From Apiospora phragmitis (lineage: Eukaryota > Ascomycota > Sordariomycetes > Amphisphaeriales > Apiosporaceae): 64,000 bases of DNA. Shown in pieces: positions 48,281-59,482 of the stretch; within the stretch, counting starts at the first letter, position 1; each line of letters opens with the position of its first letter. The notes under the pieces were generated by a model. The model was not told where the DNA came from, made no database searches, and worked only from the letters and a program-made list of their open reading frames with translations. Where the stretch lies: the NCBI GenBank assembly GCA_038363925.1, contig JAQQWL010000005.1:3410001-3474000 (forward strand), given 5' to 3'. Made by a program: the position numbers and the translations under genes.

Positions 48281-48395
48281 GGCGTTCGGCGACGGAGAAG
48301 ATATATTGTGTCATCAATGTCAGAGGAGCTGTCCAGCCTTTGAAGCGCACTTTCCGTTTCATCAGTAAGTTGAAGAATATTTGATTACCCCATTC
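48281..48395 (-). pseudogene. Scrap of a second NLR NACHT domain
   Basis: This stretch matches 51020-51160 of the neighbouring NLR in the same orientation. Shared blocks: GACGGAGAAG, TCAATGTCAGAGG against TCGATGTCAGAGG, GAAGCGC, TCATCAG, TTGAAGAAT against CTGAAGAATC, and ACC(C)CATTCG. About 25-30 bases are missing in the middle. It is too short and mutated to code. It records a lost paralogue or a partial duplication. Confidence 0.6.
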
Positions 48396-48408
48396 GTGCC
48401 GAACATTT

Positions 48409-48510
48409 GGTGGCCAGGAAGGGCAAACCCCAGCCTAAGACACTACTTAAAAAGGATATATAATTTATTAACCTCGAGACAGGCGGTAAGTATATAAAAG
48501 GCTAATCTCT
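48409..48510 (+). repeat. Dispersed repeat, copy 2 (diverged)
   Basis: Partner of 45946-46110, with more A/T at the differing positions, including a TATATAATTTATTAACC patch. It may be mildly RIP-affected. Confidence 0.45.
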
Positions 48511-48532
48511 TGCGGCAAATGAAAAATTTCTG

Positions 48533-51500
48533 CTAGTCTTCTTCGATGGTCTGGCCTTCGATTACGATTTTTAGAGCTTCCTCCAGGATGGCCGCCATTT
48601 GATCAGACCAGTGTTCCCGGGAAAGATCCAGTGCAGGTTGGCCCGAGTTGTTTTCGACGTGAATTAAGTCGATGTTGGAGTTAACCCACAACTTTACCAT
48701 CTCGACATGGCCGCGTCTCACAGCCACATGCAAAGCCGTGTCGCCGTCCCGGTTTTTTGTGTAGACAACCTCCAAGTACCGGACGAGCCTCTGGACGATT
48801 TCAAGGCGGCCCCTTTCCGCTGCTATATGCAATGGAGTGCGGCCGGTAGTATCCGCCGCGTTCACGTTTACTCCCCCCTGAGGAGGATATTGACGAGATC
48901 CAGATCGAGTTTCGAGGCGGCAACATGCAACAGTGTCCGAGGCCGCGCCTCCCAGCAAAGCCGGACCTCGTGGTCAAGCAGTAGACGATGGTGGGCCATG
49001 TTGCCCTGTTCTGCCGCACGCACTAAGGCCGGTGAATAGGTGGTTGCGTCATCCGCTCAGGCAGCAAGTAACCTGTCAACATGCAGATGGCCGTGTTCTA
49101 CCGCTCGTGTCAAAGCAGTATTCCGGTCCGCCTTGCCATTGACGTTGGCCCCAGCAGCAAGCAGTATGCCGACAATGTCGAGATAACCCTTGGCTGCAGC
49201 TTTGCTCAGAGCGGTGTGATGGCCGGCCGTGTGTTCGAGGCTAGCACCAGCACCAACTATTCTTTCGACGAGGCTTCGATGGTTACTGCTTGTGGCTGCG
49301 ATGAGAGGCGTGCAATCCCTGGTCGCTACGTTCACGTCGGCCCCGTAAGATTGTAATCTGTCAAAGACACCGAGATAGCCCCTACTAGCGGCTGCTATCA
49401 AGGGGATTTCGAGCCGGAACACTTCTCCGTCGGATGAGTATCCGCCATTGGACACATTGGCTTTGGTGCCCAAACTCATCAGATTATCGATCACGTCGTG
49501 TCGTTCTTTACACGACGTAGCAACTAACGCAGTAGTCCCTTCGACTGCGTCATTGACATGAACTTTTCCAGAGAGCACCAGTTCCTCGATCGCTCTTACA
49601 TGACCAACGGACGCGGCATAGGCGAAGATCTTGCCGGGTGATTCGTATTTCACTTCGTTGGGTAGTATATCGAAGAGTGCAAGATCGTCGTTGGCAGCGG
49701 CCCATTCGAACGAGACCTCGGGTTCATCGGAGCATAGAATGCGGATGATTGTGCCATGGCGATTACGATTCGCCCAGCCCGCCGCGTTGTCCTGAAATGG
49801 GGGATTGGACTGCCACGGCAGTTTCACAAAGCTGTAACTGCCCGAGAGGACTTGAAATAGGATCCCCCATGTCTTGCTTTTCCTCACCCCGAAATGTTTC
49901 GTGTGAGAGACCCAGTGCTCGGTTGCATACCCTGAAAACGGATATCGATCTATCATTGTTTGGGTGACTTGGGTCATCGTCGCAATTCCGTCAGGGTCAA
50001 CGGAACGACTCAAGTCAAAGGCCTTTGGGCCTGGTCCGAGAACTGTTTTGTGAAGCGATGCGAGCTTCGATCCATGTTTGGAGGATGCCTTGAGAATCCC
50101 AAGGGGGCTGATGTTCGTTGGCTTTGGCCGTGTCACCAATGGCCTCTTGAAGTCGTTAAAGTCGAGATAAGTGAGGCAAATCTCGCCCAGTTCGTGATCG
50201 GCTTCATCCAGAATGATATGAAACCCGTCCAGCATGGCCGTGAAATCGGTGGGTTCTTCAAGCAGGAATATGCGAACGGAGTGATGGACGAATTGTACAG
50301 TTTCACTTTCCTCATCCATTTCCACCAAGTTCTCACACCACGAAGAAATCTTGCCCATGTCATTACACTGACGAGTGGCATCGGAATATTGCTGGCGAAC
50401 CTTGATTGTGGTTGCTTCCCTCAGCTCCCTTATAGTCAGGGGTCGTCTAGCAGCGGTAACCCATTTGAAGACCTTTTGGGCCACCCTGTAGTGCCTTCCA
50501 GTTGCGATTCGCCGGAGCGCCCTGTTGAATATTTCGTTCAGAGTATTGGGAAGGTTGTGAAGCGCTATCCTGATACCTTCATCGCATGGCTGAGAGCTGA
50601 CCTCGACCTGGAAGTAAGCCCATAGAAACCTAAGAGGAATTGTCAGCTAAAACAGAATAGGTCGAGCATTGTTAGGGGGCCTGTTGTATATTCCTTGGGC
50701 GCCCTTAGCCAGGGCAATTTTTATCCTTTCCACAAGGCTAGGATCTCCGACCCTCAAGTCGCCATCCTGGATCTTTTGGTCTATGATGCCATGAACGTAT
50801 CTTTAAATATCTTTGCTTATGTCGTCATACTCCAATGGAAGATGAAGACAGTGCTTGAAATGGGTTTCTATTTGATCTTGGAGACCGGTGCGGCCACAAA
50901 GGAATAGGCGGATGCTACTGCTGGAGGATAGCAGAGATGAGAGCGCCGCAAACAGATCCCGTCGATCAGATTTAGGGTACTCATCGAGCCCATCAATGAT
51001 GATATAAGAAACCCCCGGGGAAACGAACTGACGGAGAAGGTCCACCGTATCATCGATGTCAGAGGCTCTGTTCAGCTTCCGAAGCGCGCCTTCCATCTCA
51101 TCAGAGATGTTTGTTGGATCCAACCTCTGCTGAAGAATCGATTTGAGTATACCATTCGCACTTGGGGGTGCGTAACCGCTCGGCCGCACAAAGTAGTAAG
51201 AGACAGGACCGCTCGAAGGACCTTTGCAACGGAGAATTTGCTGAATGATGCTCGCAGTGGTGATGGTTTTCCCCGACCCGATCTTCCCAGAACACCACAG
51301 TACTGGCTTCCCCCCGTCTAGCCAACTGCAGAACTCTGGCTTTTGAAATATCCAACTGGCAGTATTTTGCCACCGCTTTGTACAGCTTTGCTTGAATAGC
51401 CGCAGATAGTCGCGAGTAGATAGCGAGTCGAGAAGATGCTGCTTCCGCTCTCGCGCGATCCGCTGGTCCCTTTGAAGCTGCATATCGTAAAACTCCTGCG

Positions 51501-52228
51501 TTTTACCGGTTTGGCCTGCGAAACGGTCCAGAAAGGCCCTACTCTTTGATGCTTGTCGGCGCTCCATTACCTGCAAATGCTGTTCTTGTCGTTCGGCCTG
51601 ATCCTTGGCGTAAATGATCTCTTGCTTTACCGAATCGCTGGATATCGTCCAGGTTAGGCTTGAATTCATCTTCGAAAGATACTAGAAGAGCTTTGATAAC
51701 CTGCCGGAGGGCCGGGACTTGAATAACCCGGATAATGTGGGCGCAGCACCGGATGATTGACGCGTGGAACTCAACCAAGGCCTTCTGAAGCCGTATCGAA
51801 TCGGGATACCATGATTGGTAGTCGGCAAAGAGAGGGCATAGCCTGCCAAGCTTCGTGAACAGGTCAGAGGTGGTCTGGTAGTAGGAGGCGCCGTTGGCAG
51901 ACACCAACATGGTCAGCTTGACGCTACCCCACACCAGTGCGGCGATCTCAGCATGTGAAGATACAAGTTCGACGATGCCACAGAACAAGCCAACGGACGA
52001 CAGGAATGCGTGGAGATGAATTGCACAACTAGGCCTTCTGCGTGTCCTGTGAGTCGAGTCCAGCTCGGCGGTGAAGGCCATGATCGAATCGGCGTCGGGA
52101 ACTGTCCTCATCTTGATCAGCTCACGACGTTCTTCAAAGCTCAAAACAACTTGGAAGTCCCTGATGGCATCCAGGAGGACGTCATGCTGTTTCGTAGTAG
52201 CCAGCGACGACGAAGACACCGACGCCAT
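48533..52228 (-). pseudogene. NACHT-ankyrin NLR (STAND) protein, decayed
   Basis: Fungal NLR-type immune or non-self recognition ATPase. Start taken at 52228 (M-A-S-V-S-S-S); the frame is open to 52366. N-terminal domain of the DUF7708-like kind (A-A-L-V-W-G-S-V-K-L-T-M-L, G-R-L-C-P-L-F). NACHT: Walker A G-K-I-G-S-G-K-T, Walker B I-I-I-D-G-L-D-E-Y. Winged-helix-like V-F-K-W-V-T-A-A-R-R-P-L, then ankyrin repeats (G-A-D-V-N-V, T-P-L-H-I-A-A-E-R-G). Lesions: frameshift near 51650; TAA at 50803-50805; an intron (about 50630-50693) with branch CCCTAAC and acceptor TTAG but no GT donor; TGA at 49057-49059; frameshifts near 48985 and in a C6 run near 48870. The domains are otherwise well kept, so inactivation is recent. 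Confidence 0.85.
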
Positions 52229-52366
52229 TTTGAGACGTATAACGGCTCGAATCTCGCGAGAATCGCACCGGCAAAGCCAACACAAATGCAATGAAGCATC
52301 TTTACTGGCAGCAGGCAATTGCGGATGACCTGTCAACGCCAAGCAATGGATTTCTTTGTACACCAT

Positions 52367-53654
52367 CTAAGGCACCCTGTGTCGCAGCAGCTGACGACGG
52401 ACGTCGTACAGCTGTCTTGGGCACATGAATTGCGACTACCACACTGGCCTTCATCTGTTCGATTTCGACAGGGCACTGGTAATCATTACCGCAGATTGAT
52501 CGCTATTGAGTCCAGTCGTGTCTTGTAGTATCTTCACGAATGGTGGCACCGCTCTATAAGACACTACCAATCGGTACTGTGTGTCGTACACCTTACCCCT
52601 TGCGAGTATCAGCAGCTCCAATGCCGTATGAAGACCGTCTTATCTTCTGGCTTCCGTTTACTATTGTGGATTGCCTGACCCCTGATTTAGTCATCTAGAA
52701 TATTGATGCTAGTGTTGTCGAGTGAAATCAAACATTGCTTTGCCACTCACTTCGAAGCTCTCTCGCGAAGGAACCTGGAATATGACTCTGATATCCGAAG
52801 AAGTAACGTGAGAACCAGCCGCGGCGCTTGTTACAAGTGAGTTTGGCTCGTGGACTGAAATCTTCCAGACCGATCTTGATCTTGATTTTGTCAAAATCAG
52901 AGGGGCGGAGGGCACTAAAAAGTACTGGAATCGTCCGGGTCTTCATTGTTTCTGGCGCGGTTGTATAAAGATCTGTTTAGATCTACACGATGGACTGATT
53001 CAATCAAAGGTATGGAGATTTGATCTTAGTTACTTTATTTCTGCGCATCTCGCTGTACGGTAACTTCGACAGAGAACCTTGCGACAGCTAAGATGCCATT
53101 GGACACAGATGAATCTGTCGCGGATGAAGTTCAGAGCTTCATTTCCACAGCAAGGCCCGGTCACAGCAGGATTATTCGCCCAATCCCCCGCCTAATGGCT
53201 TGCCTTGTATGGCGTATTGGAGTATTGACTGCTGCATCACTGTAATTCCTCAAGAGGTGCTGATTGAGCGTGGAATAAAGTAATCTGCAAGTCTCCTTTG
53301 AGGCTGTCTGAAGAAGGTGGCCTGAAGGCTATTGGTCATTAAGAAGCTAACTGTTTGGTTCGAATGGTTAGCTAGAAATGCCTCGTAAAAGTGCGATGGA
53401 AATTGTAAGAGCTTACTTAAGTACTTAGACTTGGGGTTTATCCCTTAAAGGAGGAATAATTCGACTCTGGCCTCATATGGGTGCGTCTATTATCGCTTAC
53501 GATGGTTCCGGATCCCATGCCCATATGGCTGAAAACCTATCGCTGCGTCGCCCTTGAGGAGGCGCGTCATCACAGCAAGCTGCTGTGGCGGCCACAATAC
53601 GAACGCTGCGGGCACCGAGATGGGGGAGAAGATAACTGGAAACATATCCCGTGC
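52367..53654. other. 1.3-kb intergenic region
   Basis: Upstream of the NLR and downstream of the C2H2 gene. No gene found; short frames only. Confidence 0.5.
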
Positions 53655-54285
53655 TCAGTCTGTCGGATGCCTGGGGTCGTAAACTTCATATCCCTCATTT
53701 TCTGTATCGCTCTCGTCCTCGTCCCGCAACACCTTCTTGTTGTGTTCTTTCTCCATGCCAGCCTGCTTCTCCTCGTCCTTGGTCTTGTCTTCCGCATCAC
53801 CACCGACAGGCGCAAACGCGCTCTTAAACCCGCTCTTCTTAAAGCCTCCCTTCTTGAACCCGCCCGCCAGGCCAGCATTATTGTTGTTGTTACCGCTACC
53901 ACCAGCAGCCGCAGACTCTCCATCGCCACCGCCGCCGGCAGCAGCAGCGCCGAGCTTGATGCTGATAATACCGTCGGCCCTCGCCTCAGCCTTACGCGCG
54001 CGAGCGCCCGCGGTCGGGTCTTTGACCATCTGCTTCATGTCCTTCATGCGCTGTCGGTGCGAGTGGTCGTACGACGAGAGGTGCGCTTCGTAGTCGTTCA
54101 TGCGGCTGTAGCCCTTGGAGCACAGCTCGCAGTAGAAGGACTGCCGGGCGGCGCGCCGAGGCGGTCTGCGCCTGGGGCAGGGTCTGGTGTCGCGGCGGCA
54201 TGATGGGGGAGGGTGCTGTGGCCTGGTCTGGTTGGTTACGCGGTCGAGCGCGACGGGAGAAACACGACGGACAGGCGTCCACCAA
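53655..54285 (-). CDS. C2H2 zinc-finger protein with Gly/Asn-rich tail, probable frameshift
   Basis: The zinc finger reads F-Y-C-E-L-C-S-K-G-Y-S-R, then Y-E-A-H-L-S-S-Y-D-H (C-x2-C...H-x5-H), the U1/matrin-like form. It is followed by R-Q-R-M-K-D-M-K-Q-M-V-K-D-P, a pattern shared with GPATCH8/ZNF804-type proteins and fungal homologues, which are nucleic-acid binding and probably nuclear. The tail has G-I-I-S-I-K-L-G, Gly/Asn runs, G-G-F-K-K repeats and an acidic end (D-E-D-E-S-D-T-E-N-E). The two cysteines lie upstream of the open frame that starts at 54101. That frame has no Met before them, while the frame that does (from 54201 or 54285) runs one base out of step at a C/G run near 54140. 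So either one base is extra or the true start is elsewhere. Confidence 0.68.
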
Positions 54286-54720
54286 GCGTATTTAGGGACG
54301 TGGATCGTTCCAAGGCTCGACCTCAGGACTAGTTGCTATGCGGTAGTAGAGTAATGATCGTCGGGGTGTCGTTTACGATTATGGTATTAGATGCTTAGAC
54401 GTTGAAATATGGACGAAAGTTCAGAGATTAAGTAAGTCCCTTGGCAGAGCTGGAATGGACAGGGCGGGGCGTTTTGAATGGAGCTTGGGGAACATTTCGA
54501 AGCTGAGACTAACTGGAAACTTCCGATTGGCGGCTGGGGATTTAGAGCTCCGGGGGTCTCGCTGATGTCACTGGAGCCCCAAAACTTTCAGCGTGCGGTC
54601 AAAATCGTGTCCCACCCGAACGAATTGACGGAAACTTCTTGGTCAGCAAGAAACAACGACTAGGACGACGAAACACACACAACATCTCTTCGTCGCATTG
54701 GCAGTTGTGACGGAGTCAAG
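54286..54720. other. Divergent intergenic region (C2H2 / Mcp1-like)
   Basis: Short shared upstream region, no gene seen. Confidence 0.5.
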
Positions 54721-55836
54721 ATGGATTTTGATCCTTGGTCAGACAATCGTTCCCTGCGGCCGAAGGCGTCGCAGGAGACCCTCATGTCTCTTCTGCAGCT
54801 CGACCCTTCACCCATGGAAACAGCATCGCTCTACGAAAAGGAGCTGCCTCCTTTGCCCGAAGAAGACCTGGAGTCTTCAAGGTCGACAATAAGGTCACGC
54901 GGCACAGCGAACTCCTCGACAAGCATAGGACTCAGTGGTACTGCCCATGGTCCTCTTTACTACTGTATGCCTTCCTTCGTTTTTCACTGTGTCTGGGGCA
55001 GACCATGTAGACAAGCAACATGTGTGCTAATCACCGACGACAAACAATAGTAACTCGCATACAACGCTACTCCTCCTACACCTTCGCCCTCTTCGCCGGC
55101 CTGCACGTCGCCAACACCTCGGTCTTCCCCCTCGTCTACCGCTCCGTGCCCTACTCGGAGCCACTCCTCCTGATGGCCCGCGAGATCTACCAAACCCGCT
55201 TTTCCGAGCCCCTCCTCGTCGCCCTGCCCGTGCTCGCCCACGTCGCCTCGGGCGTCGCCATCCGCCTGATCCGCCGCTCGCAGAACCTCCAGCGCTACGG
55301 CGGCGCCACGCCGGGCATGTACGCGCTGCACCGGTCCAAGACCTCTGACACCACGTCTTCCTCGTCTTTCTCTCAGGAGCAGCAACGGATGGCCGATGCT
55401 GAGCTACACCGCCATAAGTGGGTACGTCTTGGCCCCCCTGCTGGCGTCGCACGTCTTCATGAACCGCGTGCTGCCCCTCATGGTCGAGGGCGACAGCTCC
55501 AACATCGGCCTGCAGTACGTCGCGCACGGCTTCGCGCGCCAGGGCCTCCCGCCCTGGATCGCGTACAGCGCCCTGATTACGGTCGGTGTGGGACACATGG
55601 TCTGGGGTGGGGCCAAGTGGATGGGGATCTCGCCCCCGCCCGGCTGGCGGCGGACGACGGTCGACAAGCAGTTGCGGAAGCGGAGAAGCCGGTACTGGTG
55701 GTCCATCAACGGCATGGCCCTGGCCGGGATCGCGCTATGGGCTGCTGGAGGCTTGGGGATCGTTGCGCGGTGGGGAGCCACCGAGGGCTGGCTCGGCAAG
55801 GTATATGATAGCATATATGAACAAAGTCCACTGTAG
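54721..55836 (+). CDS. MCP1: Mcp1-like mitochondrial membrane protein (DUF1691)
   Basis: Predicted multi-pass mitochondrial outer-membrane protein related to yeast Mcp1, which suppresses ERMES defects and recruits Vps13. Exons 54721-54964, 55051-55333 and 55377-55836 join in phase for 328 residues. The polar N-terminal 80 residues (E-L-P-P-L-P-E-E-D-L) precede the first domain: L-T-R-I-Q-R-Y-S-S-Y-T-F-A-L-F-A-G-L-H, hydrophobic segments L-V-A-L-P-V-L-A-H-V-A-S-G-V-A, then I-S-G-Y-V-L-A-P-L-L-A-S-H-V-F-M-N-R. Further hydrophobic stretches with Y-W-W-S-I-N-G-M-A-L-A-G-I-A-L-W close the protein. The second intron is only 43 nt with an unusual GTCCAA donor but a strong pyrimidine tract and TCTCAG acceptor; without it the frame would break. 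Confidence 0.8.
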
Positions 55837-56773
55837 ATTAAGTACCGTAGACCACCGAAATAACCAAATACTCCAACAAAACCATGTTTATCAAGTACGC
55901 CGTCAGTGACATAACCAAATACTCCAACAATATCATGTTTAGTAGGTACGCCTTCAGTGGCGGTGACCTCTCAGTGAATGTATCAATCGTGTTTGCTCAG
56001 AGGGCCTGGACAAACGTGGGTCCAAACGGCTTGCTAACCATTCCCGAGGTCACACGATGTTGGACCGAGAACAGTGAACATTATGAGGGAGAAAGAGGGC
56101 CTTTCCCCGGGGTGATAACTTTGCGATCATTCTGACAAGCAGCAGCGGGGCGCTGTTGTATCGTTTTCGTTCTCTTTTCTTCTTTTTGGCCACACCGCTC
56201 TGTAGGAATTGCTACGAAATCGATCACCTCACTACTGAAAGCCGCACCAGACCGCCGGTCCATCTCGGCACCGGCGCTGACCAGACCCGGAGCCGCCCCG
56301 GTATTACCGTCTACCGTGAAATTTCCGGGCATCCATTTGCCCTTCTACACTACCAACGCACGAGTGCGAACAACGAAAAGAGGCCGCCGATCGATTTCAT
56401 TGCTGCTGCTGATTGACAAGGTTCCGACATTGTCCTGCATCGTGTATCGCGTACGTCTTCTTTGCCCTTTCCAGCATGGGTCTACACAATGTCTTTGTGA
56501 TGAACCCCAACAACCCCCTCGCCCGTTCCGTTGGCAAAGTACTAATATGACACGTTCAGGGCCCCAAGAGATGCAGGAAATGCTCCAAGTCCCATCAGAC
56601 AACAGTCAAGTTTCAACAATCATCCCCTCATTGAAAACACCAGGGCGAAGGGTCGAGCCTCGAACTTCTTTGCGGCAGCAACACTTATCCGGGCAAAAAA
56701 GGACACACTTCAAAGTTCTTCCCCAAATATTCCAAGGAGAGCAAAAGTTATTCCAAGGGGAGCATCAGTCACA
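55837..56773. other. Intergenic region with a 51-bp tandem duplication
   Basis: No convincing gene. It begins with the duplicated block 55861-55962; the rest may be the promoter of the next gene. Confidence 0.5.
55861..55962 (+). repeat. Imperfect direct duplication, 51-bp unit, two copies
   Basis: Units 55861-55911 and 55912-55962 both start TAACCAAATACTCCAACAA and carry ATGTTTA and GTACGCC in the same places. It lies just past the Mcp1-like stop, so probably in its 3' UTR. Confidence 0.85.
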
Positions 56774-57361
56774 ATGTGTCTACTCTACACCCAAACGCAG
56801 CGTTGCCCCAGCTGTAAGAAGATTCTCTTGCAGCATACAGTCATGTACAACTCGTGCGAGAAGCCTTGTTCATGTGTATCCTGTTCAGCTATTAAGAGTT
56901 GCAGAAGTAGCAGATACTCATCGGAGGAGGATGCCACACCGAAACCCGCTGTTGAAAATAGCAGCCACACCATGACGTGTGCCAAAGCCGAGCTGGTGCA
57001 CGGCACGCCACTGTGGGCAAGCCAGAGCTGCGGATTCTGCCGGTGGCAGCGCTCGCTCGAGGTGCGGCGGCAATGGAAAGGCGAGCATTTCTGTATGAAT
57101 CCCTTTGCTGTCAATCAGACTCCATCCGAGCCCCAGAAGACGACAACGATGGCACAGGGCGGGGATCCGGGCCAGGAGACCCCTTCCGAGGCTAGTGATC
57201 CTAGCGAAGGAGGTTGGAGCCAGCAGAGCGGCAGCAGCAGTAGCAGGAAAGAGAGCGGTCGGAGGAAGAAGAGCGTCCGGTTCCAGGAGCCTCTCAGGGT
57301 TGAGAAGAAGAGATCATCCTTACTGGCAAGGTTCACACGGGAGCGATCAAAGACTAGGTAG
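56774..57361 (+). CDS. Hypothetical cysteine-rich intracellular protein with a basic tail
   Basis: A 195-residue single-exon frame. The first 110 residues contain cysteines in pairs: C-P-S-C near residue 11, a C-E-K-P-C-S-C-V-S-C-S-A-I-K-S-C cluster near 28-43, and C-G-F-C near 86-89, suggesting metal binding. No signal peptide. The C-terminal part is Ser/Gly/Glu-rich, then basic (S-G-R-R-K-K-S-V-R-F-Q-E-P-L-R). K-S-V-R-F fits the loose RVxF docking motif of protein phosphatase 1. I do not recognise the family; the layout (zinc-ribbon-like N-terminus, disordered basic C-terminus) is seen in uncharacterised fungal proteins. An upstream exon cannot be excluded. Confidence 0.6.
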   Translation: MCLLYTQTQRCPSCKKILLQHTVMYNSCEKPCSCVSCSAIKSCRSSRYSSEEDATPKPAVENSSHTMTCAKAELVHGTPLWASQSCGFCRWQRSLEVRRQWKGEHFCMNPFAVNQTPSEPQKTTTMAQGGDPGQETPSEASDPSEGGWSQQSGSSSSRKESGRRKKSVRFQEPLRVEKKRSSLLARFTRERSKTR

Positions 57362-57597
57362 TTGCTTTTCTATGTCCTCATTGCTGTGTCAGAACTAGAG
57401 ATTCCATAGCATGTAGAAGACAAGAGGAGAAAGCTTGGCTGAGTAATAGCCCACCCCAACTTCCAAATTGGGTGGACTTGAGACTACAGATATGCTTCTC
57501 CTTAGTCAAATAGGAAGTAGGAAAATAGAGCGTCAACATCGCCCTTTGTTGCTAACGGCCCAATCTTCTTCAAAGAATCAAAGCAACTTGATCATTC

Positions 57598-58341
57598 CTA
57601 CTCGTTTAAATTATTGGGTCGATTTCTTCTTTCCATCATTGGCAGTTGGGCCTCGAATGGTTGGCAAGTATCACCTATCACCCAGACATGCCAGGAGTCA
57701 CTATCGTAGACTGTGCCCGCCGTTGTTTCCACGTAGTCGAAGTCGGTCATCGACTGGCAGCTGTCAAGGCTTATCTGGGCGTAGTCGGCAACAGTGTTGC
57801 AGGGGATCGCGATTGCATACGCAGTGTTGGCATTGCAGAGGTAGATAGCCGAGAAGTTGGGCCAGTAGACACGCCAGCAGAGCGTTTCGTTGGGCAGGAA
57901 ATCGCTCTTGCACATACATTTGCCGTGCAGTTCCTTGATGCCGGCTCGAATGGTCGATTGTATGGCGGTGTCCTCCCAACCTTCAGCATCAATGGGGCAA
58001 ACGGCAGCCTACATTGTCAGAGAGCCATGTCAGTCAGGTTTCTTCGTTCTTTCTGACCCTGTTGTCGATTAGGGATAAGCTTCGTGATATTTGCACTTAC
58101 ACCGGGGGCATGAACCTGTACACTGCTGGCCATGGCGCAATCGGAACTGAAACCTGTGCCATTGGCGGTAGACACCAGTGAGGTCGGAGACGAGGACCTG
58201 CGGGAGAATTAGTACTATTCGGTCACTCTATACTGGGTCTCTCAAATGGGTGCTTACCGTTGACTGAGCAGCGACAAGGGCGATGAGGCCAGGCATGATG
58301 ACCGCGAGCAGCTGCATGCTGGAACGCATGACGAATGGCAT
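57598..58341 (-). CDS. Secreted cysteine-containing protein, three exons with a phase conflict
   Basis: Exon 1 (58258-58341) encodes a signal peptide (M-Q-L-L-A-V-I-M-P-G-L-I-A-L-V-A-A-Q-S). Exon 2 is 58101-58197 and exon 3 is 57598-58008; both introns have normal GTAAG donors and CAG/TAG acceptors. Exon 3 carries A-V-C-P-I-D, K-C-M-C-K-S, T-L-C-W-R-V-Y-W, Y-L-C-N-A, I-P-C-N-T, D-S-C-Q-S and D-T-C-Q-P. Exon 2 fits exon 3 only in the frame giving S-S-P-T-S and S-S-D-C-A-M-A, but exon 1 ends one base out of step with it. So there is a one-base indel in exon 1 or 2, or a start I have missed. The family is unknown; secretion and 8-9 cysteines suggest an extracellular or effector-like role. Confidence 0.6.
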
Positions 58342-59482
58342 TGGGAATTGCCAGTGATGGCTTGTAATTATTGTATCGTGAGGGGAAGTTGGTACGAAGT
58401 ACAGGCAGGCTCTCTGAACAAAGGGTTGCTGTGGATGAGAGTGAAAGAGTGATGATGGAAGATGCCTCAAATGATTTTGAGTCAGAAATTTATGATTTCT
58501 GTTATCTTTCGTACCTTCATTGTGACCGGGTCGTGGATGTTGTTTTGGCCCTACCTTAATGCCAAATTGATTCCAGTACACGGCCAATTCAGAAAAAAGG
58601 CTAGGACGTTCGTAGACATTTATGAAAGCGATTCACGTATTCCTCACAAAGGCTTACAAGGCAGGTCACACGATGATATGACCGAGAGCAGTGAACATCG
58701 TAAGGACTCTCCCCACAAGCCCACGACCATTATAAAAAGCAAGGCTTGTAGCGCCGTAGTGTCGTTTTCACTTCTTCCTTTCAGAAACGGAAAGCAGTAT
58801 TGAATTCCATTTACTTAGGTGGCCTTCCCTTATAGTTCCTGGAGATCGCCTTCAACCCCAACAGGGATACAATGTCAGTTGCAGACGCACTCTGTGTTGG
58901 CTTGCTAATACTTGAATACATATTCAATATTATCTCAATTTTGCAATATTTCTATTGTGCTCTTCAATTCGCCGGCATGGCACCAATCCCATGATTGTAA
59001 GGCTTCTTTTGCCATCGCTGCCGATATTTGTACTGGATAGATGCATTGCTGTTGTTCGTACCTGCCTGACCGAAAAGGGGGAATTCCCATGATGGTTAGA
59101 TGCATTCGCATGTCAGCTAAGCAGTTCATGCAAGCAATCAGGGTTTTCATAACATCATTGATGGTAGCAAGTGTCAAAGCCAATCAATAACAATTCGCGA
59201 CTGATCCTCAAGCTGAGCTCCCGGCTGTCACATCGGACAAATGAAATCTGAATATATATCAACTTTTTCTTATGCCTGTACGTACATGAAGCGTCTCGCT
59301 TCTGGGGTCAATTGCACTTTTCCCCAGACTTCCGTCTAGCCCATCAATCGCTCTTCCCCCCTGTTAGTGCATCAGCAATGAGCCCAAACGAAAGGCGACA
59401 TCAACTACAAGAGCGCAGAGCGAGTCACCGGACGAGTCAGGCCCTCGTATAAAGACCAAACACCTCATTCAACACAGAGAAT
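58342..59482. other. Divergent intergenic region upstream of RING-YEATS
   Basis: 1.1 kb without a recognised gene. A TATAAAG box at 59449-59455 lies about 30 bases before the RING-YEATS start and probably belongs to it. Confidence 0.5.

Noticed and set aside
55396..55836. Frameshift in the Mcp1-like gene
   Set aside because: A 43-nt intron with a good acceptor joins the two frames in phase, so no lesion is needed.
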